A stretch of DNA of 64,000 nucleotides from Vescimonas fastidiosa (GTDB lineage Bacteria > Bacillota > Clostridia > Oscillospirales > Oscillospiraceae). Location of the stretch: positions 310,001 through 374,000 of the forward strand of contig NZ_AP023415.1 of NCBI RefSeq assembly GCF_018326305.1, written 5' to 3'. How positions within the stretch are numbered: position 1 is the stretch's first letter; every line of letters starts with the position of its first letter. Position numbers and translations under genes: made by a program. The notes under the pieces were generated by a model. That model did no database searches. It was not told the DNA's origin and saw only the letters and a program-made list of their open reading frames with translations. Positions 32,213 through 41,635 of the stretch are shown piece by piece.

Positions 32213-33961
32213 TTACTTTTCTTTGCGCTGCATTCGCCACAGAGTGGAGCGGCTCACACCGAGCCTCATCGCCGCCTGACTTTGATTGCCGTGGGCTCGG
32301 CGCAGGGCAATCTCTACCAGTTCGCGGGTCATCTCCTCCAGCGTACGATTTGTGTCAAATGTCGGAGCCTTGGCCGCAGGCTGAGGGGACTCTAACAACA
32401 ATTGCTGTCGGACGCTTTCGGCGGAAATATAGGATCGCTCCGCCGTCAGCGTTAACTGTCGTATGACGCGTTTTAACTGGTCCATATTTCCGGGCCACGG
32501 ATAGCTTTGCAGAAGCTCCATCGCCTCCGGAACAAAACCGATGACTTGATGGGCGCTTTCAGCATTAAACTCGTTGAGGTAGAGGCTGCACAGAGCCGGG
32601 ATTTCAAAGACGCGTTCCCGCAGAGGAGGCATTCGCAGCGTCAAACAGGAGTATTGCTGGCGCAGAACCCGACAGATGGGACAGTCCTCAGCTTGAGGAG
32701 TATCTGTAACGACCGAAAACAGAAATCGATTGTTTCCTCCCGATAGGATATGCCGAGCCAGAGAGTCTGACTGTTCCTTCGTAAGACAGTTGCAGTTTTT
32801 AAAATAGAAAGTGCATCCGGCGTCGTATAGCGGGGAGTCCGTTCGCGTTAGAAAGCTCTTCCAGAATTTGCTGTCCGCCCGGTCGCAATCCACCACACAA
32901 AGGGGGTGGTCACGATGCAGACCGTTGGAATACAGAACATTTGCGGCCCGATCCTTGTGTGTGCTGATCTCACCAAGGATTAGCACAGGGGAACGGGATA
33001 CCGCATAGCGCTGCAGATTTTGGTGAAGGGTGGAGTTGATGTACTTTTTGAAATACTGCGGCGAAATATCTTCGCAGCTGAAAAAGCTTACGACCTCACT
33101 GCGGGACATGTCCTCCGGCAGGGGCTCGGCCTGCAGAAAGAAATAGGAGGAACCCTCCAGAAATACTCGCTGACAGGAAATTTTCCACGGCTGTTCCTGA
33201 ATTCGCCGGATTTGCACGCCGCCCTCCGCATCGTCCGCTTGTGCGGCGATTTTTTGCATCATCTTCCGCAGCCGGGGCTTTCGGGCAAGAGAGGGACTCT
33301 CCCAAAATGCCGTTAGGTCCTCCTGCAGAACAGCCAGCTCCCATTGGTGTTGACGGGCTTGACGCTCCAGCAGTGCGTCCCGGACACGAACTGCGGTCAT
33401 CAGATGATGCAGCTGCAGCGCTTGACGGATCGAGTTTTCCAGACTTTCCACGCCGGAGGTGATCAGAATAGCGTCCAGAGAATGCTGCTTGGCATACTGC
33501 GTCGTCACCATATCACCTATGATCAGGGTGACGCCTTGCTGAATCAGTTCATCTACCGTTTTTTCCAGCGTATCTCCCTGCGAGATCGAATAAATCGGCA
33601 CTTCATATTGCAGCACGCTGCACAGGAGCGTTGCCATACGAGCAATGTTGGGATAGGCGACCAGGGCATAGCGGCCGGTGTAGTTTTCCGCCAGCTTTAA
33701 GGCGGACAGCACATCATAGCTGGATAGCTGGATCTCCACCACGGGGATGGAAACAACGGACCGCAGCACCTCCGCCGTGCCGCCGCGGGAGATGACAATA
33801 TCAAACTCTTCCTCATCGATTTCCTGCACCAGACGCGCACCCTCGCCGAGGTCGCCGACCATCACCGTCAGGCGAACCTCCGGCCTGTCCTTGCAGATAA
33901 ACAGCAGTATATTCTTCATACTCTCATAGGGCGCTATGACCAGGATCCTGCACGGGATCAT
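32213..33961 (-). CDS. PrpR-type regulator with degenerate AAA+ domain
   Basis: 582-residue regulator. Residues 1-195 form a PrpR_N sensor (ILVIAPYESMKNILL; SRGGTAEVLR; GRYALVAYPN; DTLEKTVDELIQQGVTLIIGDMV), residues 200-290 include a PAS-like linker, 300-520 an AAA+ region and 535-582 a Fis-type HTH (RAHGNQSQAAMRLGVSRSTLWRMQRK). The AAA+ part keeps the overall family pattern but has lost its working parts: Walker A reads GEISTHKDR, the GAFTGA loop is absent and Walker B reads FYFKNCNCL. It should not act on sigma-54. ATG 33961 is chosen, with AGGTGGTG upstream. The frame runs on to 35044 but overlaps the divergent dapA-like gene. Confidence 0.87.
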   Translation of the reverse strand: MIPCRILVIAPYESMKNILLFICKDRPEVRLTVMVGDLGEGARLVQEIDEEEFDIVISRGGTAEVLRSVVSIPVVEIQLSSYDVLSALKLAENYTGRYALVAYPNIARMATLLCSVLQYEVPIYSISQGDTLEKTVDELIQQGVTLIIGDMVTTQYAKQHSLDAILITSGVESLENSIRQALQLHHLMTAVRVRDALLERQARQHQWELAVLQEDLTAFWESPSLARKPRLRKMMQKIAAQADDAEGGVQIRRIQEQPWKISCQRVFLEGSSYFFLQAEPLPEDMSRSEVVSFFSCEDISPQYFKKYINSTLHQNLQRYAVSRSPVLILGEISTHKDRAANVLYSNGLHRDHPLCVVDCDRADSKFWKSFLTRTDSPLYDAGCTFYFKNCNCLTKEQSDSLARHILSGGNNRFLFSVVTDTPQAEDCPICRVLRQQYSCLTLRMPPLRERVFEIPALCSLYLNEFNAESAHQVIGFVPEAMELLQSYPWPGNMDQLKRVIRQLTLTAERSYISAESVRQQLLLESPQPAAKAPTFDTNRTLEEMTRELVEIALRRAHGNQSQAAMRLGVSRSTLWRMQRKEK

Positions 33962-34013
33962 GCGATTCACCACCTGTCTTATTTTGAAACATTTTTTTCT
34001 TGTTGCAGAATTA

Positions 34014-34050
34014 ATTATACACCAATTACAAAAGTGTTGCAATATGAAAC
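34014..34050 (-). promoter_or_regulatory. PrpR-type regulator promoter with overlapping operator
   Basis: Minus strand -35 TTGCAA and -10 TATAAT, 17-base spacing. The -35 lies inside an imperfect palindrome GTTGCAATATGAAAC (34036-34050). A second pair of the same half-sites (TGAAAC and GTTGCA) lies at 33985-34006. The plus-strand operon has only a weak promoter (TTGATT-N17-TAAAAA near 34075), as expected if it needs activation from these sites. Confidence 0.6.
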
Positions 34051-34147
34051 TTACTTTTTTGATTTCGCCATTGATTTGATTGAACCGCTGTGATAAAAAA
34101 GGGACAGAAAGTAAAAATATGGGGCGCAGACCCCAAGGGAGGTATAT

Positions 34148-35041
34148 ATGGAGATCAAAGGTATCATTGCCGCCATGGCCACCGCCATGTACGAGGATGG
34201 AAGCATCAATGAGTCCGAGATCCGCAATCAGGTGAACCGGCATATTCGAGCCGGGGTAGACGGTATCTTCTGCCTGGGTACCAACGGGGAGTTCTATATC
34301 CTCAGTACAGAGGAGAAGAAGCAGGTCATGCGCATCTGTGTGGATGAGGCACGAGGACGGGTACCTGTCTATGCAGGGACCGGCTGTGTGGGCACGCAGG
34401 ATACCATTGATCTGTCGCTGGCGGCGCAGGAGATCGGCGTAGATGTGCTGTCCGTTATCACGCCGTATTTCGCAGCGTTGAATCAAGAGGAGCTGTACCG
34501 TCACTATGCAGATATTGCCGCCGCGGTGACCCTGCCTATCGTGATGTACAACATCCCCATGCGCACCGGCTGTGCCATTGAGCCGGAAACGGTATCCCGG
34601 TTGGCGAAAGACTTCTCTAATATCCGGGGCGTAAAAGACTCCAGCGGAAAGTTTGAAAATATTCTGGCATACATACACGGTACAGATCCGGAGCATTTCT
34701 CCGTCCTTTCCGGCAACGATGCACTGATTCTGAAAACACTGCAAAATGGAGGTAAGGGCGGAATTACCGCAGTTGCCAATATTCTGCCGGAAATGATGGT
34801 GAGTATCTATCAGAATTGGAAGAAGGGCGACATGGCTGCCGCTGAAGCTGCCCAGCAGGGTATTCAGCCCATCCGTGACTGCTTCAAGTACGGCAACCCC
34901 AACTCGATTGTTAAGCGGGCAGCCAACCTGATCGGACAGCCCCTGGGTCCATGCCGCAAGCCGTTTGGAATGGTGAGCGAGGAGACGGACAGAGCCATTT
35001 TGGATACCATTGACCGATACTATGCGGCCTACAAGCGCTGA
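34148..35041 (+). CDS. Dihydrodipicolinate synthase/N-acetylneuraminate lyase family aldolase
   Basis: 297-residue TIM-barrel lyase of the DHDPS/NAL family: GTNGE (44-48), the catalytic Tyr134 in MYNIP and the Schiff-base Lys163 in GVKDSSGKF. It is the first gene of a catabolic operon controlled by the divergent PrpR-like protein, so a 2-oxo acid aldolase or dehydratase role is more likely than lysine synthesis. Substrate not known. A ribosome site GGGAGG precedes ATG 34148. Confidence 0.87.
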   Translation: MEIKGIIAAMATAMYEDGSINESEIRNQVNRHIRAGVDGIFCLGTNGEFYILSTEEKKQVMRICVDEARGRVPVYAGTGCVGTQDTIDLSLAAQEIGVDVLSVITPYFAALNQEELYRHYADIAAAVTLPIVMYNIPMRTGCAIEPETVSRLAKDFSNIRGVKDSSGKFENILAYIHGTDPEHFSVLSGNDALILKTLQNGGKGGITAVANILPEMMVSIYQNWKKGDMAAAEAAQQGIQPIRDCFKYGNPNSIVKRAANLIGQPLGPCRKPFGMVSEETDRAILDTIDRYYAAYKR

Positions 35042-35058
35042 CAAGGAGGTAAGGAGAT

Positions 35059-36201
35059 ATGATTAGTCTGAAGCTGCCTGTGTGTACCCACTTGGGGGAG
35101 GGCAGTGTGAAAGTTGTCCCGGAGATTATTCGCCGGGAGAACGCGAAAAAGGTTGTCGTGTTCACCGATCAGGGTGTGCGGCAGTCCGGCGTATGCGATG
35201 TGCTGCTTCGTGAGCTGGCAGATATTTCCTATGCGGTGCTGGACGATATACCGCGGGAGCCGAGCTACTTGGATGTAGAGAAAATCGCCGGGCAGCTGGA
35301 GGCAATGGCGTGCGATTTGATCGTAGCGATCGGCGGCGGCAGTGTGATGGACACAGCTAAGCTATGTTCCATTCTCAAGGGCGCCCCCTATACCATTCGA
35401 GATCTGCTGCAAGACCCTGCACAGGGGCGCAAGCAAGTAAAGACAGTGTTCCTGCCCACCACCTGCGGCACCGGGTCTGAGGCCACCTGCAACGCCATTG
35501 TAGCCATCCCGGAGGAGAGTGTGAAAAAGGGCATCGTCAACGATGCCATGATCCCGGACTATGCGGTTTTGGATCCGCTGACGATCCGCCGTCTGCCGAA
35601 ATCCATTGTGGCAGCTACCGGTGTAGACGCGCTGGCACATGTAGTGGAGTGCTACACCTCACTGAAGGCTACAGATTTCAGCAATATGTTTGCCGTAACC
35701 GGCGCCAAGCTGATTTTCAAAAACCTGGTACGCGCCTATGAGGACCCGGACGATATGGAGGCCAAGACTGCCATGATGCTGGGTGCATTTTACGGAGGCG
35801 TGGCTATTACCGCCAGCGGCACCACCGCTGTGCATGCACTGAGCTATCCGCTGGGCGGCAAATTCCATATTGCCCACGGCGTATCCAATGCCATCTTGTT
35901 TGCGCCGGTGATGCGCTGCAACCGTCCCGCCTGCGAAAAGGAGTTGGCGCAGTTGTGTGACGCGGTGTATCCCGAATGCCATGGGCAAAGTGCCGAGGAA
36001 AGATCTCTGCGTATCATCAGCGCCATCGAGGATGTTATCCGCCGCACGGATATCCCCACGGATCTCAAGCCCTACGGTGTGCAGCCGTCGGACATTGAGT
36101 TTTTGGTCACCTCTGGCAGCCAGCAGCGGCGCCTGCTGGACAACAACCGCAAGGAACTGACGCTGGAGGAGATCCGGGCTATTTATCAAAGCGTCCTGTA
36201 A
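35059..36201 (+). CDS. Iron-containing alcohol dehydrogenase
   Basis: 380-residue group III alcohol dehydrogenase. NAD-binding GGGSVMD (92-98), TTCGTGSEAT (134-143) and the iron ligands Asp190, His194, His259 and His273 (GVDALAHVVE; AVHALSYPLGGKFHIAHG) are all present. It lies 17 bases after the aldolase gene. In this context it may reduce an aldehyde produced by the pathway (for example glycolaldehyde or lactaldehyde) or oxidise a hydroxyacid. Confidence 0.9.
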   Translation: MISLKLPVCTHLGEGSVKVVPEIIRRENAKKVVVFTDQGVRQSGVCDVLLRELADISYAVLDDIPREPSYLDVEKIAGQLEAMACDLIVAIGGGSVMDTAKLCSILKGAPYTIRDLLQDPAQGRKQVKTVFLPTTCGTGSEATCNAIVAIPEESVKKGIVNDAMIPDYAVLDPLTIRRLPKSIVAATGVDALAHVVECYTSLKATDFSNMFAVTGAKLIFKNLVRAYEDPDDMEAKTAMMLGAFYGGVAITASGTTAVHALSYPLGGKFHIAHGVSNAILFAPVMRCNRPACEKELAQLCDAVYPECHGQSAEERSLRIISAIEDVIRRTDIPTDLKPYGVQPSDIEFLVTSGSQQRRLLDNNRKELTLEEIRAIYQSVL

Positions 36202-36236
36202 GGGCTGCGAAAGAATCACAAGGAGGCGTTAAGCAT

Positions 36237-37286
36237 ATGAACCGTCCGATTTTGGGGATCACCATGGGAGATCCCGCCGGCTGCGGTCCTGAGATCACCG
36301 TCCGGGCTTTGTCCGACGCCACGGTGTACCAACGGTGCCGGCCGTTGGTGATAGGCGACATCAAGTGCATCCGCGACGCGTTGCGGGTGACGAACCGACC
36401 GGAGCTGAAGCTCCATCAGGTGGATAGACCCAGCCAGGGGCTATATGAATTCGGTACCATAGATGTGCTGCATCTGGAGCTGGTGGACTGGGACAAGTTT
36501 TCCTATGGTAAGGTAGATCCCATGTGTGGAAATGCCGCTTTTCAGTGTGTGAAAAAGGTCATCGAGCTGGCTATGGCGGGAGAGGTAGACGCTACCGTTA
36601 CGAACGCGCTGAACAAGGAGGCCATGAATCTTGCCGGACATCATTTCAACGGTCATACTGAGATCTACGCCCATTACACCGGGACGGACAAGTACACCAT
36701 GATGCTGGCACACGATGATCTGCGGGTGGTACATGTATCCACCCATGTATCTCTGCGGCAGGCCTGTGACCTGGTAAAAAAGGAGCGGGTGCTGGATGTT
36801 ATCCGCATTGCCCACAAGGCATGCCTGGAGCTGGGTATCGCAGCGCCCAAGGTGGGCGTATGCGGTCTGAACCCCCATGCAGGAGAGGACGGCATGTTCG
36901 GGCGGGAGGAAATCGAGGAGATTGCTCCTGCTATTGAACAGGCCAAGGCCGAGGGTATTCAAGCGCTGGGCCCCCTCCCACCGGACACCGCCTTTTCCAA
37001 GGCGTTGGGCGGCTGGTATGATATCGTGGTCTGTATGTACCACGACCAGGGGCACATCCCTTTGAAGGTCGTGGGCTTTGTATACAACAAAGATCTGGGC
37101 CGCTGGGATGCAGTGGCAGGTGTAAATGTAACATTGGGCTTGCCCATTATCAGGGCCAGTGTGGACCACGGAACCGCTTTTGGACACGCCGGAACCGGCG
37201 TTGCAAATGAGCTGAGTCTTGTAAATGCTATGGATTACGCCATCCGTATGGCAAATGCCAAAAAAAATGTATCCGCCGTAAAGTGA
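36237..37286 (+). CDS. pdxA2: PdxA2-type 4-phospho-sugar-acid dehydrogenase
   Basis: 349-residue PdxA-family dehydrogenase. Substrate-binding TMGDPAGCGPEI (9-20), and metal ligands His170, His214 and His269, equivalent to those of PdxA. It neighbours a DUF1537 kinase and not pyridoxine genes, which marks the PdxA2 type: it oxidises D-threonate 4-phosphate or D-erythronate 4-phosphate, with loss of CO2, to dihydroxyacetone phosphate. ATG 36237 has AAGGAGG. Confidence 0.88.
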   Translation: MNRPILGITMGDPAGCGPEITVRALSDATVYQRCRPLVIGDIKCIRDALRVTNRPELKLHQVDRPSQGLYEFGTIDVLHLELVDWDKFSYGKVDPMCGNAAFQCVKKVIELAMAGEVDATVTNALNKEAMNLAGHHFNGHTEIYAHYTGTDKYTMMLAHDDLRVVHVSTHVSLRQACDLVKKERVLDVIRIAHKACLELGIAAPKVGVCGLNPHAGEDGMFGREEIEEIAPAIEQAKAEGIQALGPLPPDTAFSKALGGWYDIVVCMYHDQGHIPLKVVGFVYNKDLGRWDAVAGVNVTLGLPIIRASVDHGTAFGHAGTGVANELSLVNAMDYAIRMANAKKNVSAVK

Positions 37287-37295
37287 GGGGCCTAT

Positions 37296-38516
37296 ATGTA
37301 TTTCATCATCGCCGATGATCTGACCGGCGCAACCGATACAGGCATTCAATTCCAAAAGCGTGGTATTGCCACCACGGTTCTGGTGGAACCGCCGAAGGAA
37401 ACATGGCCCTGTCTTGGCGAGAACACTGCGTTGTCCATCAATGCAAGCTCCCGGGAGCTGCGCCCACAGGAGGCGGCGGTCCGCACACGGGAAGTCCTGC
37501 AACATATAGTCCTGTGCGATCAAGATACACTCTTTAAGAAGGTCGACTCGCTTATGCGGGGAAACCCCGTGGAGGAGTTGGAGGCTGCGCTGGAGGCTGC
37601 CGACCGCCGGATCGCGTTGGCGGCGCCCAGCTTCCCGAGGATGGGCCGTACCGTAGACGGCGGCGTACTCCATCTGCCGGATGGTTCTGCTAAAGACCTG
37701 CTGACCTTGTTCAAGAACCGCGCACACATGACTGTTTGCCACATCCCACTGGCACGCCTGCGGACAGAGGGGGCGGGTCTGGCTTCCGCCCTTGCCCGGA
37801 GGGAGGCACCGCTTCTGTGCCTGATCGATGCTGTGACAGAGGCGGATCTGTCGCTGGTGGCGGAAATCGGGCAGGCGCTGGATGCGCCTCCTGTGTACTG
37901 CGGCAGCGCGGCGCTGGCAGAGGCGCTGCCTGTGAGAGGCGAGCTGCCCAATGTACCGTGCCGCCCGGCTGCCAAGCGTGTTTTAGTTGTTACCGGCTCC
38001 CGGAAGAAGGAGACGGCGGCACAAGTTCGGCGCTTGGAGGCTGTCTGCGGACTGCACAAGGTCTTACTGGATTCCGAGTGCTTACTGCACGGGCCTGCTC
38101 CTGCGGAGATTTCCCGCGCTGCACAGAAACTATCAGAGCTGCTGCGGCAGGAGTGCAGTGCGATACTGGCCTTTGACAGCTTGTTTTGCAGCCAGACCGG
38201 ATTTGCGGATGACGATGTTGCCGCACGGCAGGCGGGTAGGAGTCTGGCCTCCAAACTGGGTGAGGTACTGAACGGTATCGACCGCACGCTGTATGATGGA
38301 TTGATTTTAGTTGGCGGTGACACCGCCGTGGAGGTGTGCCGCAGCTTGCATACCACGCAGCTCCTGCTTTTGGAGGAGGTGCAGAGCGGAACTCCTGCCG
38401 GACTGTTGGCTGACGGTCAGCTCCGGGGGATGCCGGTCATCACAAAATCTGGTGCATTCGGGGATGAAGATACCCTGCTGCACACATGGAAATATATCAG
38501 GAGAGAAAGCGAATAA
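37296..38516 (+). CDS. DUF1537 four-carbon acid sugar kinase
   Basis: 406-residue ATP-dependent kinase of the DUF1537 family. Substrate-binding IADDLTGATDTGIQF at the N terminus (residues 4-18), KKVDSLMRGN (about 81-90), and the C-terminal ATP-binding VVTGSRKKETAAQV and LVGGDTAVEVC. Such kinases phosphorylate D-threonate, L-threonate, D-erythronate or related acids. Next to PdxA2, the most likely acid is a tetronate. The start is ATG 37296, nine bases after pdxA2. Confidence 0.9.
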   Translation: MYFIIADDLTGATDTGIQFQKRGIATTVLVEPPKETWPCLGENTALSINASSRELRPQEAAVRTREVLQHIVLCDQDTLFKKVDSLMRGNPVEELEAALEAADRRIALAAPSFPRMGRTVDGGVLHLPDGSAKDLLTLFKNRAHMTVCHIPLARLRTEGAGLASALARREAPLLCLIDAVTEADLSLVAEIGQALDAPPVYCGSAALAEALPVRGELPNVPCRPAAKRVLVVTGSRKKETAAQVRRLEAVCGLHKVLLDSECLLHGPAPAEISRAAQKLSELLRQECSAILAFDSLFCSQTGFADDDVAARQAGRSLASKLGEVLNGIDRTLYDGLILVGGDTAVEVCRSLHTTQLLLLEEVQSGTPAGLLADGQLRGMPVITKSGAFGDEDTLLHTWKYIRRESE

Positions 38517-38610
38517 GGAGGAGATCACACAAGAATAGCAGAGCATATGTCCCGAAAATCAAAAGTCGCGTTACCTTAAACAATCATTCTAAAAGAAAGA
38601 AGGAGTCACT

Positions 38611-39903
38611 ATGGCAACCCTCGAAAGTAAAAAAGCCGCTACCCTGGGAAAGAGATCTATTATCGGTATGATTATTGGCCTGGCACTGGGCGCGATCCTG
38701 TGCTTTGTCCCGAACGGCTATGTCCGTGATGATATCATCATCAATACCATACTGAACATTGTCGGTAATGGATATCTGAATCTGATCAAGATGACCATCA
38801 TCCCCTTTGTTTTTGCATCCCTGGTCATGGGCATCTCCAGTGCTACCGATGTCAAGCAGGTGGGACGCATCGGCGGCAAGATCCTGATCATCTATGTAGC
38901 TACCACAGTGGTCGCTTCCGCCTTTGGTATTTTGGGCGGCATGATCCTCAAGCCCGGCGTAGGCGTGGATCTCGGGTCTTTTGACCTGTCCAACACCTAT
39001 GAGAATGTTAACACCTCGTTTGCAAGCGTTATCCTTGACTTTATCCCCACGAATATTGTGGAGTCCTTTGCGAAGGGTAAAATGATCCACATTGTGGTCT
39101 TTGCCGTGTTCTTCGGTATTGCCCTGAGCCTTATCGGCGAGAAGGCAAAGGCCGTGAAGAAGTTCAACGAGTCTCTGGCCAACACCATGCTGAAAATTGT
39201 GAACATTGTTATGCAGCTGACCCCCTACGGCGTGTGCGCCCTGATGGCTAAGACCGTTGCCAATCTGGGCTTCACAATCATTGTGACGCTGGCCAAGTAC
39301 TGCGCCTCCGAGATCTTCCTGCTCTTCCTGTTCGGTCTGCTCGTCTATGGCCTGATGCTGAAGCTCTTCACCGGCCTGAGCTATGGCCGCTTCCTCAAGA
39401 AGTACAGCCGTATTGCGCTGGTGCCTTTCTCCACCTCCTCCTCCAACGCAACCCTGCCTTATTCCATCGAGTTCTGCCGCAGCATCGGCGTTTCCGAGAA
39501 GGTGGCATCCTTCACCCTGCCTCTGGGTGCCACGCTGAACATGGACGGCAGCGCCATCATGCAGGGCATGACCGCTGTGTTCGTGGCGCAGCTGTACAAC
39601 ATTGACCTGACCTGGCCCATGATCGTTACCATCGTGATCGCCGCTACCCTTGGCACCATCGGCTCCCCCGGTATGCCCGGCGTGGTCATGGTCACGCTGA
39701 CCGTGGTGCTGCAGTCCGTGGGCTTCCCGCTGGAGGCAATCGCCATCATTGTGGCAATCGACAAGTTCCCCGATATGTTCAAGACTGTACTGAATGTGCT
39801 GGGCGACTCTGTGGATACCGTGATCGTTGCCAAGTCCGAGGGCGAATTTGACGCGGATGTGTTCAACGGTCTGAAGGAAGCGGATGTCAATGTGGGCGAA
39901 TGA
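38611..39903 (+). CDS. Dicarboxylate/amino acid:cation symporter (DAACS family)
   Basis: 430-residue secondary transporter with eight membrane helices and two re-entrant loops. The diagnostic parts are the serine-rich STSSSNATLPYSIEFC and the cation/substrate site GATLNMDGSAIMQG, then GTIGSPGMPGVVM. It usually takes up dicarboxylates or acidic amino acids; within this operon it probably imports the sugar acid or a related hydroxy-amino acid. The start is ATG 38611 behind GAAGGAG. Confidence 0.9.
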   Translation: MATLESKKAATLGKRSIIGMIIGLALGAILCFVPNGYVRDDIIINTILNIVGNGYLNLIKMTIIPFVFASLVMGISSATDVKQVGRIGGKILIIYVATTVVASAFGILGGMILKPGVGVDLGSFDLSNTYENVNTSFASVILDFIPTNIVESFAKGKMIHIVVFAVFFGIALSLIGEKAKAVKKFNESLANTMLKIVNIVMQLTPYGVCALMAKTVANLGFTIIVTLAKYCASEIFLLFLFGLLVYGLMLKLFTGLSYGRFLKKYSRIALVPFSTSSSNATLPYSIEFCRSIGVSEKVASFTLPLGATLNMDGSAIMQGMTAVFVAQLYNIDLTWPMIVTIVIAATLGTIGSPGMPGVVMVTLTVVLQSVGFPLEAIAIIVAIDKFPDMFKTVLNVLGDSVDTVIVAKSEGEFDADVFNGLKEADVNVGE

Positions 39904-39945
39904 TCCCGCGAAACCTTTTCACTTTATATGTAAGGAGTATCCGTT

Positions 39946-41151
39946 ATGGTTATCAGTAGTAAGTTTCTGGATGCACTGACCCCCTCATCCATTCGAAGCA
40001 TTACGGCCAAGATCCGCGACAAGGCAAAAGACGGTATTCAGGTAGTGTCCTTTGCCGGTGGTCTGCCCAGCAAGGAGTTTTTCCCGCTGGAGGATCTGCG
40101 CCGCATCACCGACCAGGTTTTTGAAGAGGAGGGCGGCGAAGCTATTCAATATGCCGCCTCTGACGGCTACGATCCCCTGCGTCAGTATCTGGTGGAGTTT
40201 ATGAAGCGCTATCAGGTCAACAATATCGACTACAAGAATATCCTCATCACCAGCGGTGCCCAGCAGGGCTTAGCTTACCTCTCTAAGGGCATGATCGAGC
40301 CGGGGTCCGTGGTCATCGTGGAAAATCCGTCCTACCCGGGTGCACTGGACACCTTCCGTTCCTACGGCGCGGAGATCGTGGGCGTCAGCATGGATGATGA
40401 TGGTATGAAGATGGATGTGCTGGAGCAGATGCTGCAGCAGCAGCACAAAAAGGTGGCGTTCATCTACACCATTGCGGATTTTCAGAATCCCACCGGGCGC
40501 TGCATGTCCATTGAACGGCGCAAAAAGCTGGTAGAACTAGCAGAAACATACGACACCTTCGTTGTGGAGGATGGTCCGTACAGCCTGATCTCCTTTGATG
40601 GACAGGTTATGCCGGCTATCAAGAGCTTTGATACGTATGGACGGGTCATCTATTCCGGGTCAACCTCCAAGACCATTGCTCCGGGACTCCGCATAGGTTG
40701 GCTGATTGCCGATCATGAGAGCATTACCAAGCTGGTATATCTGAAAATGCGGGATGATCTGCAGGTGAACAACATTGCCCAGCGTCAGGTGTACCACTAC
40801 TTGAAGGATTGCGATTTTGACGGCCATCTGAAAACGGTAATCGATGTGTATCGCCGTCGGCGGGATGTGATGGCAGAGGCTGTCCGCGCCAGCTTCCCGG
40901 AGGGCACACGGGTGATTCTGCCCGGCGGCGGTCTGTTCATGTGGGTGGATCTGCCCGAAGGCACAGATGCGTTGGAGATGTTTGACTTTGTCTTTCAAAA
41001 AAATATCGCCTATGTGCCAGGTCAGTTTTTCTGCTGTGATGGAAGCGGCAAGAATGCCATGCGGCTGAACTTTTCCACCACAGGAGAGGAGGATATTGCC
41101 CGCTGTATCCCCATTCTTGGTGAAATGATAAAGCAATATCTGAAAAAATGA
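39946..41151 (+). CDS. PLP-dependent class I/II aminotransferase
   Basis: 401-residue fold-type I aminotransferase of the 2-aminoadipate/LysN type without the MocR DNA-binding domain. Seen: SFAGGLPSKEFFP, ITSGAQQGL, DFQNPTG (178-184), VEDGPYSLISF with the PLP-nitrogen Asp (near 209) and the PLP lysine 242 in SGSTSKTIAPGLRIGW. It ends the six-gene operon. Its presence next to the symporter suggests the imported compound may carry an amino group (for instance a hydroxy-amino acid) that is removed before aldol cleavage. Confidence 0.9.
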   Translation: MVISSKFLDALTPSSIRSITAKIRDKAKDGIQVVSFAGGLPSKEFFPLEDLRRITDQVFEEEGGEAIQYAASDGYDPLRQYLVEFMKRYQVNNIDYKNILITSGAQQGLAYLSKGMIEPGSVVIVENPSYPGALDTFRSYGAEIVGVSMDDDGMKMDVLEQMLQQQHKKVAFIYTIADFQNPTGRCMSIERRKKLVELAETYDTFVVEDGPYSLISFDGQVMPAIKSFDTYGRVIYSGSTSKTIAPGLRIGWLIADHESITKLVYLKMRDDLQVNNIAQRQVYHYLKDCDFDGHLKTVIDVYRRRRDVMAEAVRASFPEGTRVILPGGGLFMWVDLPEGTDALEMFDFVFQKNIAYVPGQFFCCDGSGKNAMRLNFSTTGEEDIARCIPILGEMIKQYLKK

Positions 41152-41228
41152 TCTTGCGCAAATAAGCGATGCTGCTTTGCTGCTGCGAAAAATCTCCGCG
41201 ATTCCGGAGCGCGCGTGAAGTATATGTT

Positions 41229-41322
41229 TATGAGAGGGGGCGAACCTATACAGGTTCGCCCCCTCTCAGTCTGTCAATTGCGCCGCTCTGTAAAGGCGGC
41301 TACCGTTTCCGATAGCCGCCTT
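41229..41322. terminator. Two terminators between the operon and the surface-protein array
   Basis: First hairpin 41232-41267 (GAGAGGGGGCGAACCT and complement), second hairpin 41294-41322 (AAGGCGGCTA / TAGCCGCCTT). The first closes the aminotransferase operon, the second the minus-strand anchor fragment. Confidence 0.8.
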
Positions 41323-41339
41323 GAGACCTATTCGCTTTG

Positions 41340-41633
41340 TTATCTGTTGTACTTTTTCTTTCGGCTTACAACCGTTGTGCCGATAACAGCGCCGCCGCTG
41401 ATGAACAGAAGTGCGATCCATAAAACGAGATTGCTGCTGTCACCGGTTTTGGGCGAGGTAGTATTTCCAAAATTGTCGGTCTGATCAGTCGGCTTCGCCG
41501 CAGAACCCGTTGCGGGAATTTCAGCGGCGGCCTTCTTATAGCCACAGACGGTGCATTCCTCGTGTTTGGAGCCTCTCGTGGTTGCGGTGGCTTCCTTATC
41601 GATGACCCACTTGAAGGTCACCCTGCCGGAGGG
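41340..41633 (-). pseudogene. 3' fragment of cell-wall-anchored surface protein (deletion remnant)
   Basis: Only the last 95-98 codons remain: WVIDKEATATTRGSKHEECTVCGYKK (a CxxC spacer as in the 1545-residue protein at 52,901), then a sortase-type anchor SPKTGDSSN, a hydrophobic stretch WIALLFISGGAVIG and a basic tail RKKKYNR. The frame has no start: upstream it runs straight into sequence of another gene on the opposite strand near 41,620-41,640. The tail is nearly the same as those of the complete genes at 43,180 and 52,901. Confidence 0.85.
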
Positions 41634-41635
41634 TT

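Noticed and set aside
32213..35044. PrpR-like frame continuing to 35044
   Set aside because: The upstream 361 codons lie opposite the dapA-like gene; conserved sequence starts at 33961.
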